A DNA stretch of 64,000 nucleotides from positions 744,001-808,000 of the forward strand of contig NZ_OY764081.1 in assembly GCF_963667985.1 (NCBI RefSeq), read 5' to 3'. This document shows, piece by piece, positions 1 through 8,254 of the stretch. The notes under the pieces were generated by a model. That model did no database searches, was not told the origin of the DNA, and saw nothing but the letters and a program-made list of their open reading frames with translations. The DNA is from an uncultured Methanocorpusculum sp. (GTDB lineage: Archaea; Halobacteriota; Methanomicrobia; Methanomicrobiales; Methanocorpusculaceae). Made by a program: the position numbers and the translations under genes. Within the stretch, counting starts at the first letter, position 1. Each line of letters opens with the position of its first letter.

Positions 1-1
1 T

Positions 2-52
2 CGGCGGGCGATCTACCGGGAGTGGCTGGTTTCATTGATCCGGGAGAAGTAA
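2..52 (+). CDS. 3' end of an upstream gene (partial)
   Basis: Frame 2 is open from the window edge to a TAA at 50-52 and reads RRAIYREWLVSLIREK. The composition (Arg, Trp, Leu, amphipathic helix) looks like a genuine protein C-terminus, and the bases are GC-richer than the DNA that follows. The rest of the gene lies outside the window, so no function can be given. The AT-rich 53-138 that follows probably carries the promoter of the methyltransferase gene. Confidence 0.35.
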   Translation, partial: RRAIYREWLVSLIREK

Positions 53-138
53 TTCAATGTGTTCCAATACCTATAATCACAACTTATTCAATGTATGCAA
101 TGTAAACATAACATCGACAATCCCTAAGGTCATTCCCA

Positions 139-1227
139 ATGAGTAATAAAACAACATTCCGGTTAGGTGAATTATTTTGTGGACCGGGTGGATTAGCCTA
201 CGGTGCTATCCATGCATCCATAGAGAATCCGAAATATAAAATCGTTCATCAATGGGCAAATGATTATGATGAGGATACCTGCAAAACGTATCAATACAAC
301 ATCTGCAGTGATAAACCTGTATCAGTAATATGTCATGATGTAAGAACTTTGGACATCAGTAAACTAGCTCCAATTGATGCTTTTGCGTTTGGTTTTCCGT
401 GCAATGATTTTTCAGTGGTAGGTGAACAGAAGGGATTTGATGGGACATTTGGCCCCTTGTATCAATACGGCGTAAATGTTCTTCATACGTATCACCCTCA
501 ATGGTTCCTTGCTGAGAATGTTGGAGGAATAAGAAATGCAAATGATGGAGGAGCCCTCACAAAAATCCTCCATGATCTAAAAAATGAAGGGTATAGAGTC
601 TATCCGCACTTATATAAATTTGAGGAATATGGAATCCCGCAAGCACGTCACAGAATTATTATTATCGGGATCCGAAATGATTTACCCTATGAATTCAGAC
701 CGCCAAGTCCTGAATCCTACAAAGAAATCAACACAACAGCGAGAAATGCCCTTGAATGCCCTCCCATTCCAAAAGATGCAGCAAACAATGAATTGACAAG
801 ACAGTCTTCAGTCGTAGTTGAACGTTTGAAACACATTAAACCGGGAGAGAATGCATTTACTGCTGACCTTCCAAAAGAATTACAGCTTAATGTGAAAAAC
901 GCCAAACTAAGCCATATCTATAAACGTCTTGATCCAGACAAACCAGCATACACAGTTACCGGTTCCGGTGGAGGAGGGACACATGTTTATCATTATGCAG
1001 AACCTAGAGCATTAACAAACAGAGAACGTGCCAGACTCCAGACATTTCCTGATACATATATATTTCATGGATCGAAAGAATCAGTCCGAAAACAGATTGG
1101 TATGGCCGTTCCCTGCAGAGGAGCTCAAATCATCTTTGAAGCAGTTCTGAGAACATTCGCAGGAATAGCCTATGACAGTATTCCATGTAATATTAATGTG
1201 GATAAATTAATACAAAATATATCATGA
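139..1227 (+). CDS. DNA (cytosine-5) methyltransferase
   Basis: A 362-residue type II C5 methyltransferase that would protect host DNA in the adjacent restriction system. The SAM-binding motif I is LGELFCGPGGLA (about residues 9-20), the catalytic Pro-Cys is in FGFPCNDFS (Cys88), motif VI is AENVGG (about 125-130), and motif VIII is QARHRIIIIG (about 165-175). The last four bases overlap the start of the endonuclease gene (ATGA), so the two are translationally coupled. Base composition is AT-richer than the amino acid synthesis genes further along, which suggests transfer. The recognition sequence cannot be read from the protein. Confidence 0.95.
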   Translation: MSNKTTFRLGELFCGPGGLAYGAIHASIENPKYKIVHQWANDYDEDTCKTYQYNICSDKPVSVICHDVRTLDISKLAPIDAFAFGFPCNDFSVVGEQKGFDGTFGPLYQYGVNVLHTYHPQWFLAENVGGIRNANDGGALTKILHDLKNEGYRVYPHLYKFEEYGIPQARHRIIIIGIRNDLPYEFRPPSPESYKEINTTARNALECPPIPKDAANNELTRQSSVVVERLKHIKPGENAFTADLPKELQLNVKNAKLSHIYKRLDPDKPAYTVTGSGGGGTHVYHYAEPRALTNRERARLQTFPDTYIFHGSKESVRKQIGMAVPCRGAQIIFEAVLRTFAGIAYDSIPCNINVDKLIQNIS

Positions 1228-2861
1228 ACGAAGAATCTGGAAACAGAAAGCTATGGTTCATTACAAGACCTCAGAGAGATCCTACATATCACCGTGAGGC
1301 ATTAATTGCTCTGAATACAGTCACGGAACACTTTACTAAAGAGTGGAAAGGCAATAGGTCACTTCAAAAGGATTATGAAGCTCAGATAAGTACGGATGAT
1401 ATCAAACTTCGACATATCAGTAAAGACGGATCAGGCGGCCGGACATGGGCGGCCATGCTTCGTACCTTTGGATATGTATATCTTAATGAGAAAGGGTATC
1501 TGAAATTAACAAAAGCAGGCTCAAAAGTTCTAAAAGGGGAGGCTGTCAAAGAAAATATCACCAAACAGATATTAACACTGCAAATACCCAATGCATATTT
1601 TCTTGATTCAGGATTTAGACCAAAATATGAAGACGGTTTCCGAATTCGTCCGGCGAGATTTTTATTGAGATTGTTATGTTTGCCGGAATTAGAACGCCAT
1701 ATTACTAAAGAAGAAATCACCTATTTTGCATTACCTACCAAAACGGATGATGATTTACAAGCTGTTGCCGAGAAAATACAGAGATTTAGACTATCTGCAC
1801 CTCCCGAACGAGAAAAGATTAAAGCCGATATTGCAGAGACCTATGAACACAGATGTCGCTCCGATTCACCTGCGAGAGATTTTGAAGAGGCTAATGGGGA
1901 TGTTGCCCACACATTCATGATGATTTGCCGATACACTGATTTGGCTTCCTATACCCCCGGCATGCCGCTAGTCATAGGTCCTTTAAAATTACCTACAGTA
2001 AAAAGGACTTTGGAGGAATATGATCAAAAATATCCATTTAAGGACCCAAACAGATATGCCACCCTTGATTTGCTTGCACAGGCAAACGGCTTAGATGTGA
2101 ACTCATTCAAAGTGAATGATTACGATGGAATTAAGCCGGCTACAAATTATTTGAAAAAAATACATAAAGCTAAGCGTCTTCTGGCTTCTTATCCAAACCC
2201 TTCAGAATTATCACGAGAAAAATTAGTGTCAGTCTTATGCGAGGAGTTCCCGGACTATGAGGGGAGAAAACTTGCTGCAGAAATAATGCAGTCCAATTTC
2301 AGTGATTTGGATGATGAGTTTGCCAAATCATATTTAATGAATCCTAATAATTTAGATTTTGAGGATCAAACCGGCAAGATATTTGAGGCTCTGGGTTTTG
2401 AGGTAGTTATGAGACCTAAGCCGAATAATAATGCTGCAACTGAGATTGAGATTCTCGCTAAGTACGACAAGTCCAAATGCTGCTTAATAGATGCAAAAAA
2501 TTATCATGAAAAATTTGCTCTCTCTGCTAGTTTGACATCTCATATGGCATCTGAATATATTCCTAATTATGATGGATATGACGGATGCACGGTGAATCAT
2601 TTTGGATATGTGGTTGCCAATAAGTTTGGGGGGGTTAGTAATTTGGATAAAATCACTCTGCTTGTGAAACGGCTTTTACCCGGAAGAGAGATTAAAGGTA
2701 CAATAGTTAGCGGCAGAGCTCTGTTGGGATTTCTGGATTACTGCCGGCTAAATGATATTAAAATGGAAGATCGATGCCGCATATTCCTGCAATCCATAAA
2801 TAACAAAGGATGTGAGACCTATCAGGACATACTGGATGCGGCTAACTGCGGGCAGTGTTAG
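1224..2861 (+). CDS. Type IIS restriction endonuclease, AlwI/BspD6I family
   Basis: A 545-residue protein that looks like the AlwI / N.BstNBI (BspD6I) family of asymmetric-site endonucleases. The N-terminal recognition region opens with KLWFITRPQRDPTYHREAL and has the family-like segment FGYVYLNEKGYLKLTKAG near residues 78-96, followed by a second helical domain. The C-terminal PD-(D/E)XK-like nuclease core is near residues 385-440 (EIEILAKYDKSKCCLIDAKNY), with Asp-Ala-Lys as the catalytic pair. Family membership is judged by eye from remembered relatives. It starts inside the methyltransferase stop region and shares its low GC. AlwI itself cuts near GGATC; the specificity of this protein is unknown. 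Confidence 0.85.
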   Translation: MNEESGNRKLWFITRPQRDPTYHREALIALNTVTEHFTKEWKGNRSLQKDYEAQISTDDIKLRHISKDGSGGRTWAAMLRTFGYVYLNEKGYLKLTKAGSKVLKGEAVKENITKQILTLQIPNAYFLDSGFRPKYEDGFRIRPARFLLRLLCLPELERHITKEEITYFALPTKTDDDLQAVAEKIQRFRLSAPPEREKIKADIAETYEHRCRSDSPARDFEEANGDVAHTFMMICRYTDLASYTPGMPLVIGPLKLPTVKRTLEEYDQKYPFKDPNRYATLDLLAQANGLDVNSFKVNDYDGIKPATNYLKKIHKAKRLLASYPNPSELSREKLVSVLCEEFPDYEGRKLAAEIMQSNFSDLDDEFAKSYLMNPNNLDFEDQTGKIFEALGFEVVMRPKPNNNAATEIEILAKYDKSKCCLIDAKNYHEKFALSASLTSHMASEYIPNYDGYDGCTVNHFGYVVANKFGGVSNLDKITLLVKRLLPGREIKGTIVSGRALLGFLDYCRLNDIKMEDRCRIFLQSINNKGCETYQDILDAANCGQC

Positions 2862-2878
2862 AGATCATGCGTAATTTG

Positions 2879-3301
2879 CTAAAATATATCATCCGTCACT
2901 ATCTCTCTAACCAATTCTTTCAATTTATACTGGGCATCTTTTCCAAGCTCACATTCCCAGACTACAAATACACGCCACCCGTTTTCTTTTAACATCTGAT
3001 ATGCTGCCTTATCCCTTTCAACATTCTTTTGAAATTTAGCAAGCCGGTATTCAGTATTTGTTTTTGGCGTAGTTGCCCTTTTACATCCTTCATGCCTATG
3101 CCAGAAACAGCCGTTTACAAAAATAACTGCCTGATATTTAGATAAAACAAAATCCGGTTTTCCCGGCAGATCTTTTGAGTATCTTCGATATCCAATATGG
3201 TTTTCTCGAAGGTATGAAGCTACAACCTGCTCAGGTTTCGTCTTTTTCGACCTGATGCGGCTCATATTCCAGCTTCTGTGTTCCGGTGATATATGATCCA
3301 T
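2879..3301 (-). CDS. vsr: Very short patch repair endonuclease (Vsr)
   Basis: A 140-residue Vsr mismatch endonuclease that nicks next to T:G mismatches arising when 5-methylcytosine deaminates. Visible family features are WNMSRIRSKKTKPE at the N-terminus, GKPDFVL with the metal-binding Asp, FVNGCFWHRHEGC with the zinc and catalytic His/Cys residues, and the C-terminal VFVVWECEL. It converges on the endonuclease gene with 17 bp between the stops. Vsr next to a C5 methyltransferase fits the expectation that the neighbour makes 5mC rather than N4mC or N6mA. Confidence 0.95.
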   Translation of the reverse strand: MDHISPEHRSWNMSRIRSKKTKPEQVVASYLRENHIGYRRYSKDLPGKPDFVLSKYQAVIFVNGCFWHRHEGCKRATTPKTNTEYRLAKFQKNVERDKAAYQMLKENGWRVFVVWECELGKDAQYKLKELVREIVTDDIF

Positions 3302-3398
3302 TGATTATAATTCCGTTTGGCACCTTGAGGGAGTGACAGTATCGAAACATTTGCAATATTTGGCGGATATCAATACTGGATTCAACTTTTTTTTTCCT

Positions 3399-4586
3399 TT
3401 ATTTTTCCTCTAAATATTTAGTGAGTGAGGCATATTCACGTTTAATCTCATCATTTTCAGGGAACTGCTTTGCAAGACGTTTTAATTTTGTATTATTCAT
3501 TCTCCGCAAACTTGCCGTAATATTTTCACTCATACTGATATGCTTCAGATAAACGGCATAATGTTCTGCAGCCGCCTCGCAGTCTTTGTGTTTTTTGTAA
3601 AGCTCCAGAAGCTTCTTCTCTTTCTCCGCGTGAAACAATGCCTCATCCAGATCAGGACACTCGGTATTTACAAATAGATCCAGTTGAATTCTCGAGTAAA
3701 ATCCAATTACATACTCATTTTCCGGATAGCGTCTGTAAAGTTTTTCTATAAAATCATCAATGATCTTCAGACGGTCAAGATAATAGTGAAAACTCGCATT
3801 ATCACCAGAATGCCAAACAAATCCATCATCTTCATCAGACCCACAGTAGGTCTCAGATAAATCATCAATTATATCATCAAACAAATTACTGCCGTGCCAG
3901 GTAAACAACCCGACAACGTCATTACATTCTGCAGGATAATCCTTTTGTTTCAGATCATCCAGTTCTGAAAATACATACGCTGCAAGCTCATTGCGCAGTC
4001 GTCCTGCTGTTGATTCATCTTCCTCCTCTTCCTCATACCCTTCATCAAACTCAGACTCAAGAATACATATCGACATTCCCGCAAGAAATGATTCAAAAAC
4101 AGGAAAGTTATCCGGATAAATGGTCGTCAGCAACTTTAAACTGCTGATTATCTCAGTGTATGTTTTAAACATCCAGCCGTAAATACGCGGTTCATCGTCT
4201 GATTCCCCGTCCCACTCCATCTCTTCCGGGTCAGACCTGCATAAAGCTTCCAATGCTCCTGCATATTTTTCTGCAATTGTTTCATTCAATGGATATTTTG
4301 CGGAAAGACAGGCAATTTTACGAACATATTGAACAGCATCATCATAGTAGAAGGGCGCTGAAAAATAAAATGAACCCCCGCCGGATAAGATATAAAGGCA
4401 GTCAGCATAAAGATTCTGTATCTCCTCAATATCAGGATACTTCTCTGAAAGAGCTTGAAACATATCGAGTCTGATCTCTTCCCATGCGGTATTTTCATTC
4501 CCGGAGTTATTCAGGGTGTTTGACAGCGCCTTTGCATATCGGATGATTGTTTCTGTATTTTTTTCTGATAATTTGGAAGAGGCCAT
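3399..4586 (-). CDS. Acidic helical-repeat protein of unknown function
   Basis: I do not recognise the family. The 395-residue protein is strongly acidic, with a Glu/Asp run near residues 180-192, and appears all-helical. Segments such as YPLNETIAEKYAGALEAL and FPENDEIKREYASLTKYL recur with a degenerate period of roughly 35-50 residues, as in TPR-like solenoids, so a scaffold or binding role is plausible. No catalytic motif or membrane segment is visible. It follows the restriction-modification cassette and has a similarly low GC, so it may belong to the same acquired island; that link is inference. Confidence 0.7.
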   Translation of the reverse strand: MASSKLSEKNTETIIRYAKALSNTLNNSGNENTAWEEIRLDMFQALSEKYPDIEEIQNLYADCLYILSGGGSFYFSAPFYYDDAVQYVRKIACLSAKYPLNETIAEKYAGALEALCRSDPEEMEWDGESDDEPRIYGWMFKTYTEIISSLKLLTTIYPDNFPVFESFLAGMSICILESEFDEGYEEEEEDESTAGRLRNELAAYVFSELDDLKQKDYPAECNDVVGLFTWHGSNLFDDIIDDLSETYCGSDEDDGFVWHSGDNASFHYYLDRLKIIDDFIEKLYRRYPENEYVIGFYSRIQLDLFVNTECPDLDEALFHAEKEKKLLELYKKHKDCEAAAEHYAVYLKHISMSENITASLRRMNNTKLKRLAKQFPENDEIKREYASLTKYLEEK

Positions 4587-4661
4587 GTTGTAAAATAGGA
4601 ATTCATAATTAATAAAGAGGTATTGTAACTATCCTCAGCATTTAACAGGCAAGTTCTTTTT

Positions 4662-4725
4662 CCTCATCTCCGAAGATGAGGATATCTCCACCGCGGGCCG
4701 CTCCGCGCCGAAGTCGCGGCCCCGC
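4662..4725. repeat. Two adjacent hairpins between genes
   Basis: Between the acidic protein and the flavodoxin gene are two inverted repeats. The first is CCTCATCT / AGATGAGG with a 4-base loop (4662-4681). The second is GCGGGCCGC (4693-4701) against GCGGCCCCGC (4716-4725) with a one-base bulge. The GC-rich second hairpin stands out in an AT-rich gap. It could be a transcription boundary or the remains of a repeat element. No other gene is seen in 4587-4816. Confidence 0.5.
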
Positions 4726-4816
4726 ACCCCAAAAATCAGAAAAGAAATCACCTATCTATCTATTCTGCAGAAAAAGAAGGACAATAGATGAAAAACCGGC
4801 GTTGTGAGAGATCCGT

Positions 4817-5314
4817 TTAGTTGGAATTTCTCTGAATAAACTCAACGATCTCGTTCAGGTTTTCCGGTCTCACAAAGTCTCCGCCGATTCGAAGAATATC
4901 GATGACTGCCCGCTCCCCTTCATTTTTCGGTCCGGCCCTTTCCATGTTGTTTGCGATCATCGTCAAGAGTTTCCTCTTGATGGCGCTCAGCTTATCCAAA
5001 GCGACCCCGCCCCGCAGGAAAAAGAGCGGCAGGTCGTTGATCTTGTTGTTCTCCCTCAACTGAGGGATCGTAGTCTCATCCAGGTACATTATCCCAACGG
5101 CAGCCGTACCTTTTACCGAATAGATCTTCGCGGCTTTCGCATACCCGCTGATCTTGCCTGCACACACCCATCCGAGGAAAAAGATCTCATCTCCTTTATG
5201 GAGTTCGATCTTTGCATTCTCCAGAAGATATGCCGGAAGCCCGGTTTTTTCGCTCAGCATAAGTGCATATCTCTGCGTAAATCCAGTGTTTGATTCGTAA
5301 ACAATTGCTTTCAT
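4817..5314 (-). CDS. Flavodoxin-domain protein
   Basis: A 165-residue flavodoxin-like protein. The N-terminus KAIVYESNTGFTQRYA is the first beta strand and FMN phosphate-binding loop (T/S-x-T-G-x-T type), and FFLGWVCAGKISGYAKA is the next strand and loop. The family is probably the small flavodoxin domain proteins of methanogens, which carry electrons or bind FMN in the cytoplasm. I chose the ATG at 5314 over the in-frame ATG at 5338 because GAGGAG lies 5 bases before it. The gene lies about 100 bp downstream of nreA on the same strand; a TATA-like GTTAAATATCG sits in that gap, so it may have its own promoter. Confidence 0.75.
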   Translation of the reverse strand: MKAIVYESNTGFTQRYALMLSEKTGLPAYLLENAKIELHKGDEIFFLGWVCAGKISGYAKAAKIYSVKGTAAVGIMYLDETTIPQLRENNKINDLPLFFLRGGVALDKLSAIKRKLLTMIANNMERAGPKNEGERAVIDILRIGGDFVRPENLNEIVEFIQRNSN

Positions 5315-5415
5315 GACTTCTCCTCTGTTGCCAGACATGTTGAAACATCGGCCTTGGCGGGATACGGATCGTAACGATATTTAACAATGTTTTCCGAGAG
5401 GTTTATCTTTCCGGC

Positions 5416-6579
5416 TCAGAACTCAAAGAGCGTCTTCTGCTGTCGAAGATCCTTGAGAAGATCCGTTTTCGGGATCCAGAACCCGGTTCCAAGCTTTTGC
5501 GAAGCCGAAGTCACGGCTTCGCCGAGGGTCCCGACCCTGTCCGGAGAGTGGAAAAGGGATTCGTGGGCGGCTTCCCTGATTACCCAGGTCCCAAGCGGAG
5601 CCCAGTACTCACCGGAAATATCCCGGATGCACAAAACGCGACCACATCTCCCGATGCTTTTCAGATACTCGAGAACGGCGAGTCGTGCCGAATAATAGGC
5701 TCCGGCGATCGGAGAATATTTGGATTTGGTTAGACCCTTTTCTCCGTCGACAACGATCGTTTCCTCGTCTCCGGACCAGAGAGAATGTTTCTGCCAGCGT
5801 TCGAGCATCTCGAATCTCCAGTCGTTCGACGGGATGAGAATAAAGCAGATGGTATTTCCATACAGTGTCCCGCAGAAAACCTGATACTCGGGGAGGGCCG
5901 GCATTTTTACGACCTCGCGCTTGATCGAGGTCGAGATCATGTCATCCGTGGCGGTAATCGCCCAGCGGGTCGGGACCACGCGGCGGGTTACTCCGAGAAG
6001 GCCGGCAGTTAAAAGATTCGTGATCTTGTAAACATCCGTCCCGTTCTCGAACATGATCCGTGCGGCTTCGGTCGCTTTGAGATCGGTGTCGGAGGTACAC
6101 CGGTCAACGATCCGGGATACCGAGGCATTGTCGATGACATCAAGTTTTTTCATCGCACCCGACATGCCGACCGGCGTCACGGTCCCGTCAAAGTTGATAT
6201 CGAACGAGACCGGTTTTTCAAACGCTACCTCCACATCGAGCGGTTTAGCCGAAAGGGCGATCTCCTGGACCTTGCCGATGTCCGGGATCTTTACATCCAG
6301 ATCGGAACCTCCGCGTATCGTTCTGGAGCGGACCGAAACGATATCGTCGATGGAAAAACCCTGTCTGACCCAGTCAAGGGGATTGTCGGTATCGTTGATC
6401 ATAAGCGGCCCGCCGACGACCCGCGGATATCCGTAGCTGCCGACGAAAACCGAGGGGGACGCCCCCATGTATTCAGAAACGGGACGCGTGTCTTTCAGTG
6501 CGTGGAATCGCCGGGTTATCGGACAGCTGGGAAGACCGCAGAGTCCTTTTCCTTTGCATACGGCACACTGGGAAGGCAT
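5416..6579 (-). CDS. nreA: Archaeal DNA repair protein NreA
   Basis: A 387-residue member of the archaeal NreA/NreB repair family, which has been linked to PCNA-dependent handling of DNA damage. The N-terminus carries the family zinc motif CAVCKGKGLCGLPSCP (residues 5-20). The extreme C-terminus QQKTLFEF matches a PCNA-interacting (PIP) box, which marks the A type. Length is normal. Short palindromes lie directly before the start codon. What the protein does to DNA is not settled by the sequence. Confidence 0.9.
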   Translation of the reverse strand: MPSQCAVCKGKGLCGLPSCPITRRFHALKDTRPVSEYMGASPSVFVGSYGYPRVVGGPLMINDTDNPLDWVRQGFSIDDIVSVRSRTIRGGSDLDVKIPDIGKVQEIALSAKPLDVEVAFEKPVSFDINFDGTVTPVGMSGAMKKLDVIDNASVSRIVDRCTSDTDLKATEAARIMFENGTDVYKITNLLTAGLLGVTRRVVPTRWAITATDDMISTSIKREVVKMPALPEYQVFCGTLYGNTICFILIPSNDWRFEMLERWQKHSLWSGDEETIVVDGEKGLTKSKYSPIAGAYYSARLAVLEYLKSIGRCGRVLCIRDISGEYWAPLGTWVIREAAHESLFHSPDRVGTLGEAVTSASQKLGTGFWIPKTDLLKDLRQQKTLFEF

Positions 6580-6593
6580 TATATGTACATATA
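6580..6593. promoter_or_regulatory. Palindrome at the nreA start
   Basis: TATATGTACATATA is a perfect 14-bp palindrome directly upstream of the nreA ATG, and the overlapping ACATATATGT (6587-6596) is a second one. On the coding strand an A/T-rich AAAATACC box lies about 30 bp further upstream, so the transcript may start near the ATG and the palindrome would sit at the start site, a normal place for an archaeal repressor. It may also be simple TA-richness. Confidence 0.35.
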
Positions 6594-6673
6594 TGTGCGG
6601 TGGAGATTAGGTATTTTGTGTCCGGGCAATCGATGAGATCCCATCCCAGGTATGGAAAAATTTGCGGAGATGT

Positions 6674-7243
6674 TCAGCGTTTCCAGAAGGATTTGTTTTG
6701 GGAGGCACGAAGGAACTCTTCCAGGGCTGCGATCTGATCCCAGAGGGTGTGGACCTGCACTTTTAATTCTGCAACTTCTGCAGAGACGGAAGAGACGGCA
6801 TCCAGAATGGCGGCGGTATCGTCGGCGGATTTTTCCCGGAAGGCGGAGAGGCGGTGTTCCATTGCGGCAATGCTTGACTCGGCGGATCGGACGGAGAGGA
6901 TCAACTCTTCTTCGGTCTCGGAACGGGGAATGGGTTTTGGTGCTTCCTTTTTTGGTTCGTTAGAGATATCCACCCCCATCTTTTTCATATCCTCGATGGC
7001 CCGTTCCTGTAGGGATTTTCCTCCGCGGATCGCCGGGATGATCACTTCTTTTGGGAGTCCCTGCGCCTGGAGGTCGGCGATCTTTCTGAAACGGTCGACG
7101 GTATTGTCCTCATACACGTTGACTTTTCCTATCTTTCTGCAGGGGAGGATCTCGTCATACTCTTTTGCGATCGTCCGGCAGGTTTGTTCGTCGATACCGA
7201 GAATAACTGCGATATCGGCTATTTTTTTGGTATTTTCCGCCAT
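6674..7243 (-). CDS. MerR-like DNA-binding protein with a coiled coil
   Basis: A 189-residue protein. Residues about 1-70 look like a MerR-type winged helix (KKIADIAVILGIDEQTCRTI, then IGKVNVYEDNTVDRFRKIADL), used for DNA binding. Residues about 115-175 form a coiled coil with regular Ala, Leu and Val spacing (VSSVSAEVAELKVQVHTL), probably for oligomerisation. No metal-binding or drug-binding effector domain is present, so it is a minimal regulator or chromatin-like protein. The ATG at 7243 is chosen because upstream in-frame codons run into a repeat element. It lies 94 bp upstream of nreA on the same strand and could be co-transcribed with it. Confidence 0.65.
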   Translation of the reverse strand: MAENTKKIADIAVILGIDEQTCRTIAKEYDEILPCRKIGKVNVYEDNTVDRFRKIADLQAQGLPKEVIIPAIRGGKSLQERAIEDMKKMGVDISNEPKKEAPKPIPRSETEEELILSVRSAESSIAAMEHRLSAFREKSADDTAAILDAVSSVSAEVAELKVQVHTLWDQIAALEEFLRASQNKSFWKR

Positions 7244-7310
7244 AATGCTCTTCTCTGATTTTATAGCACCGATATAATAAAAGGTTTGGCAATGGCGGCA
7301 TTTCAAATAG

Positions 7311-7531
7311 TACTTACGCGGTGTTGTGATCTTGACCGAGATAAACTGACGTACGTATGAGATGCACTTCGATTTCGTGTACGGCATTAGTGTAGACACA
7401 AGAGAAAAACCAACCGCGAATAAGCCCAAACGGACTAAGTCCGTTTGGGCTTATTCGCGGTTAAACAATCTCTTGTCTCCACACCCAGTAATACCCTTCC
7501 CGAATTGGATTGAGGATAAAACCGCATAAGT
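7311..7531. repeat. Short copy of the long inverted-repeat element
   Basis: This 221-bp segment has imperfect terminal inverted repeats (ACTTACGCGGTGTT at the left; its complement near 7516-7531 at the right). It also shares about 80 bp with the longer element at 11674-12137, including the blocks TCTCTTGT, CCACACC and GTAATACCCTTCCCGAATTG. Its centre is a perfect palindrome with 25-bp arms around position 7437 (7412-7462). No protein is encoded. It fills most of the 315-bp gap between the MerR-like and HdeD-like genes. Confidence 0.75.
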
Positions 7532-7558
7532 CCTATCAAAAAAGAAAAAAAGAAGAAA

Positions 7559-8128
7559 TCAGTTCGTCACTTCGGACATGAATTTTTTGAACATGATTCC
7601 TTCGATCAAAGCGACAACGCCGCCGAGGATGAGGAAGATACCCACAAGGAGGATCAGTAATTCGGCACCGATTCCCGGCTTAAGGAGGAAGATCAGACCG
7701 ATAATAAGAGTGATCACTCCTAAAATGAAGGTCAGAACACGGATACCTGCGGAGAGTCCCTTGCCGAATGCAAGGATGATATCGGTCAGACCCGAGAGAA
7801 GAGCGATGATTCCTACACAGATCGTGCCGAACGTGATCATAAACGCCGGATTCAGGAAGGAATAGGCGGCTATTATGATACCGATGATACCAAGCACGAT
7901 CATCCACCACGTGCTCTTCGGCTCGCCGAATGCGGCAAACCCGGAGAACAATGCAGCGATCGATACAAACAACAGGATGAACGCTACCAGATAGGCACCC
8001 AGGTTGAGAGACGAGAACGGAAAGACCAGACAGAAGATACCAAACAAAACAAAAATGACCGCTTTGAGGATCTGGAATTTCCAGGCATTTGGATTGAGCT
8101 CCTGCTCAATCAGAATTACACTTGTCAT
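7559..8128 (-). CDS. HdeD-like membrane protein (DUF308)
   Basis: A 189-residue integral membrane protein with six closely spaced hydrophobic helices, in three helical-hairpin repeats: residues about 22-65, 75-115 and 125-175. The pattern and the glycine-rich helices (IGIIIAAYSFLNPAF, GVITLIIGLIFLLKPGIGAE) match the HdeD/DUF308 family, linked to acid stress in enterobacteria but of unknown role in archaea. The ATG at 8128 is preferred to the GTG at 8146; neither has a clear ribosome site. It stands alone between a repeat element and ppk. Confidence 0.75.
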   Translation of the reverse strand: MTSVILIEQELNPNAWKFQILKAVIFVLFGIFCLVFPFSSLNLGAYLVAFILLFVSIAALFSGFAAFGEPKSTWWMIVLGIIGIIIAAYSFLNPAFMITFGTICVGIIALLSGLTDIILAFGKGLSAGIRVLTFILGVITLIIGLIFLLKPGIGAELLILLVGIFLILGGVVALIEGIMFKKFMSEVTN

Positions 8129-8254
8129 ATTGAAGTAATATCGCACAAAAAGATGATAAAGGTATGCTTAAAATACAAGAGTTTGACCCAAAATCTCAAA
8201 ATTCAGGTAATTGAATTAATTGAACATCAAAAACTGAAAAAGTGAAGAAAGATG

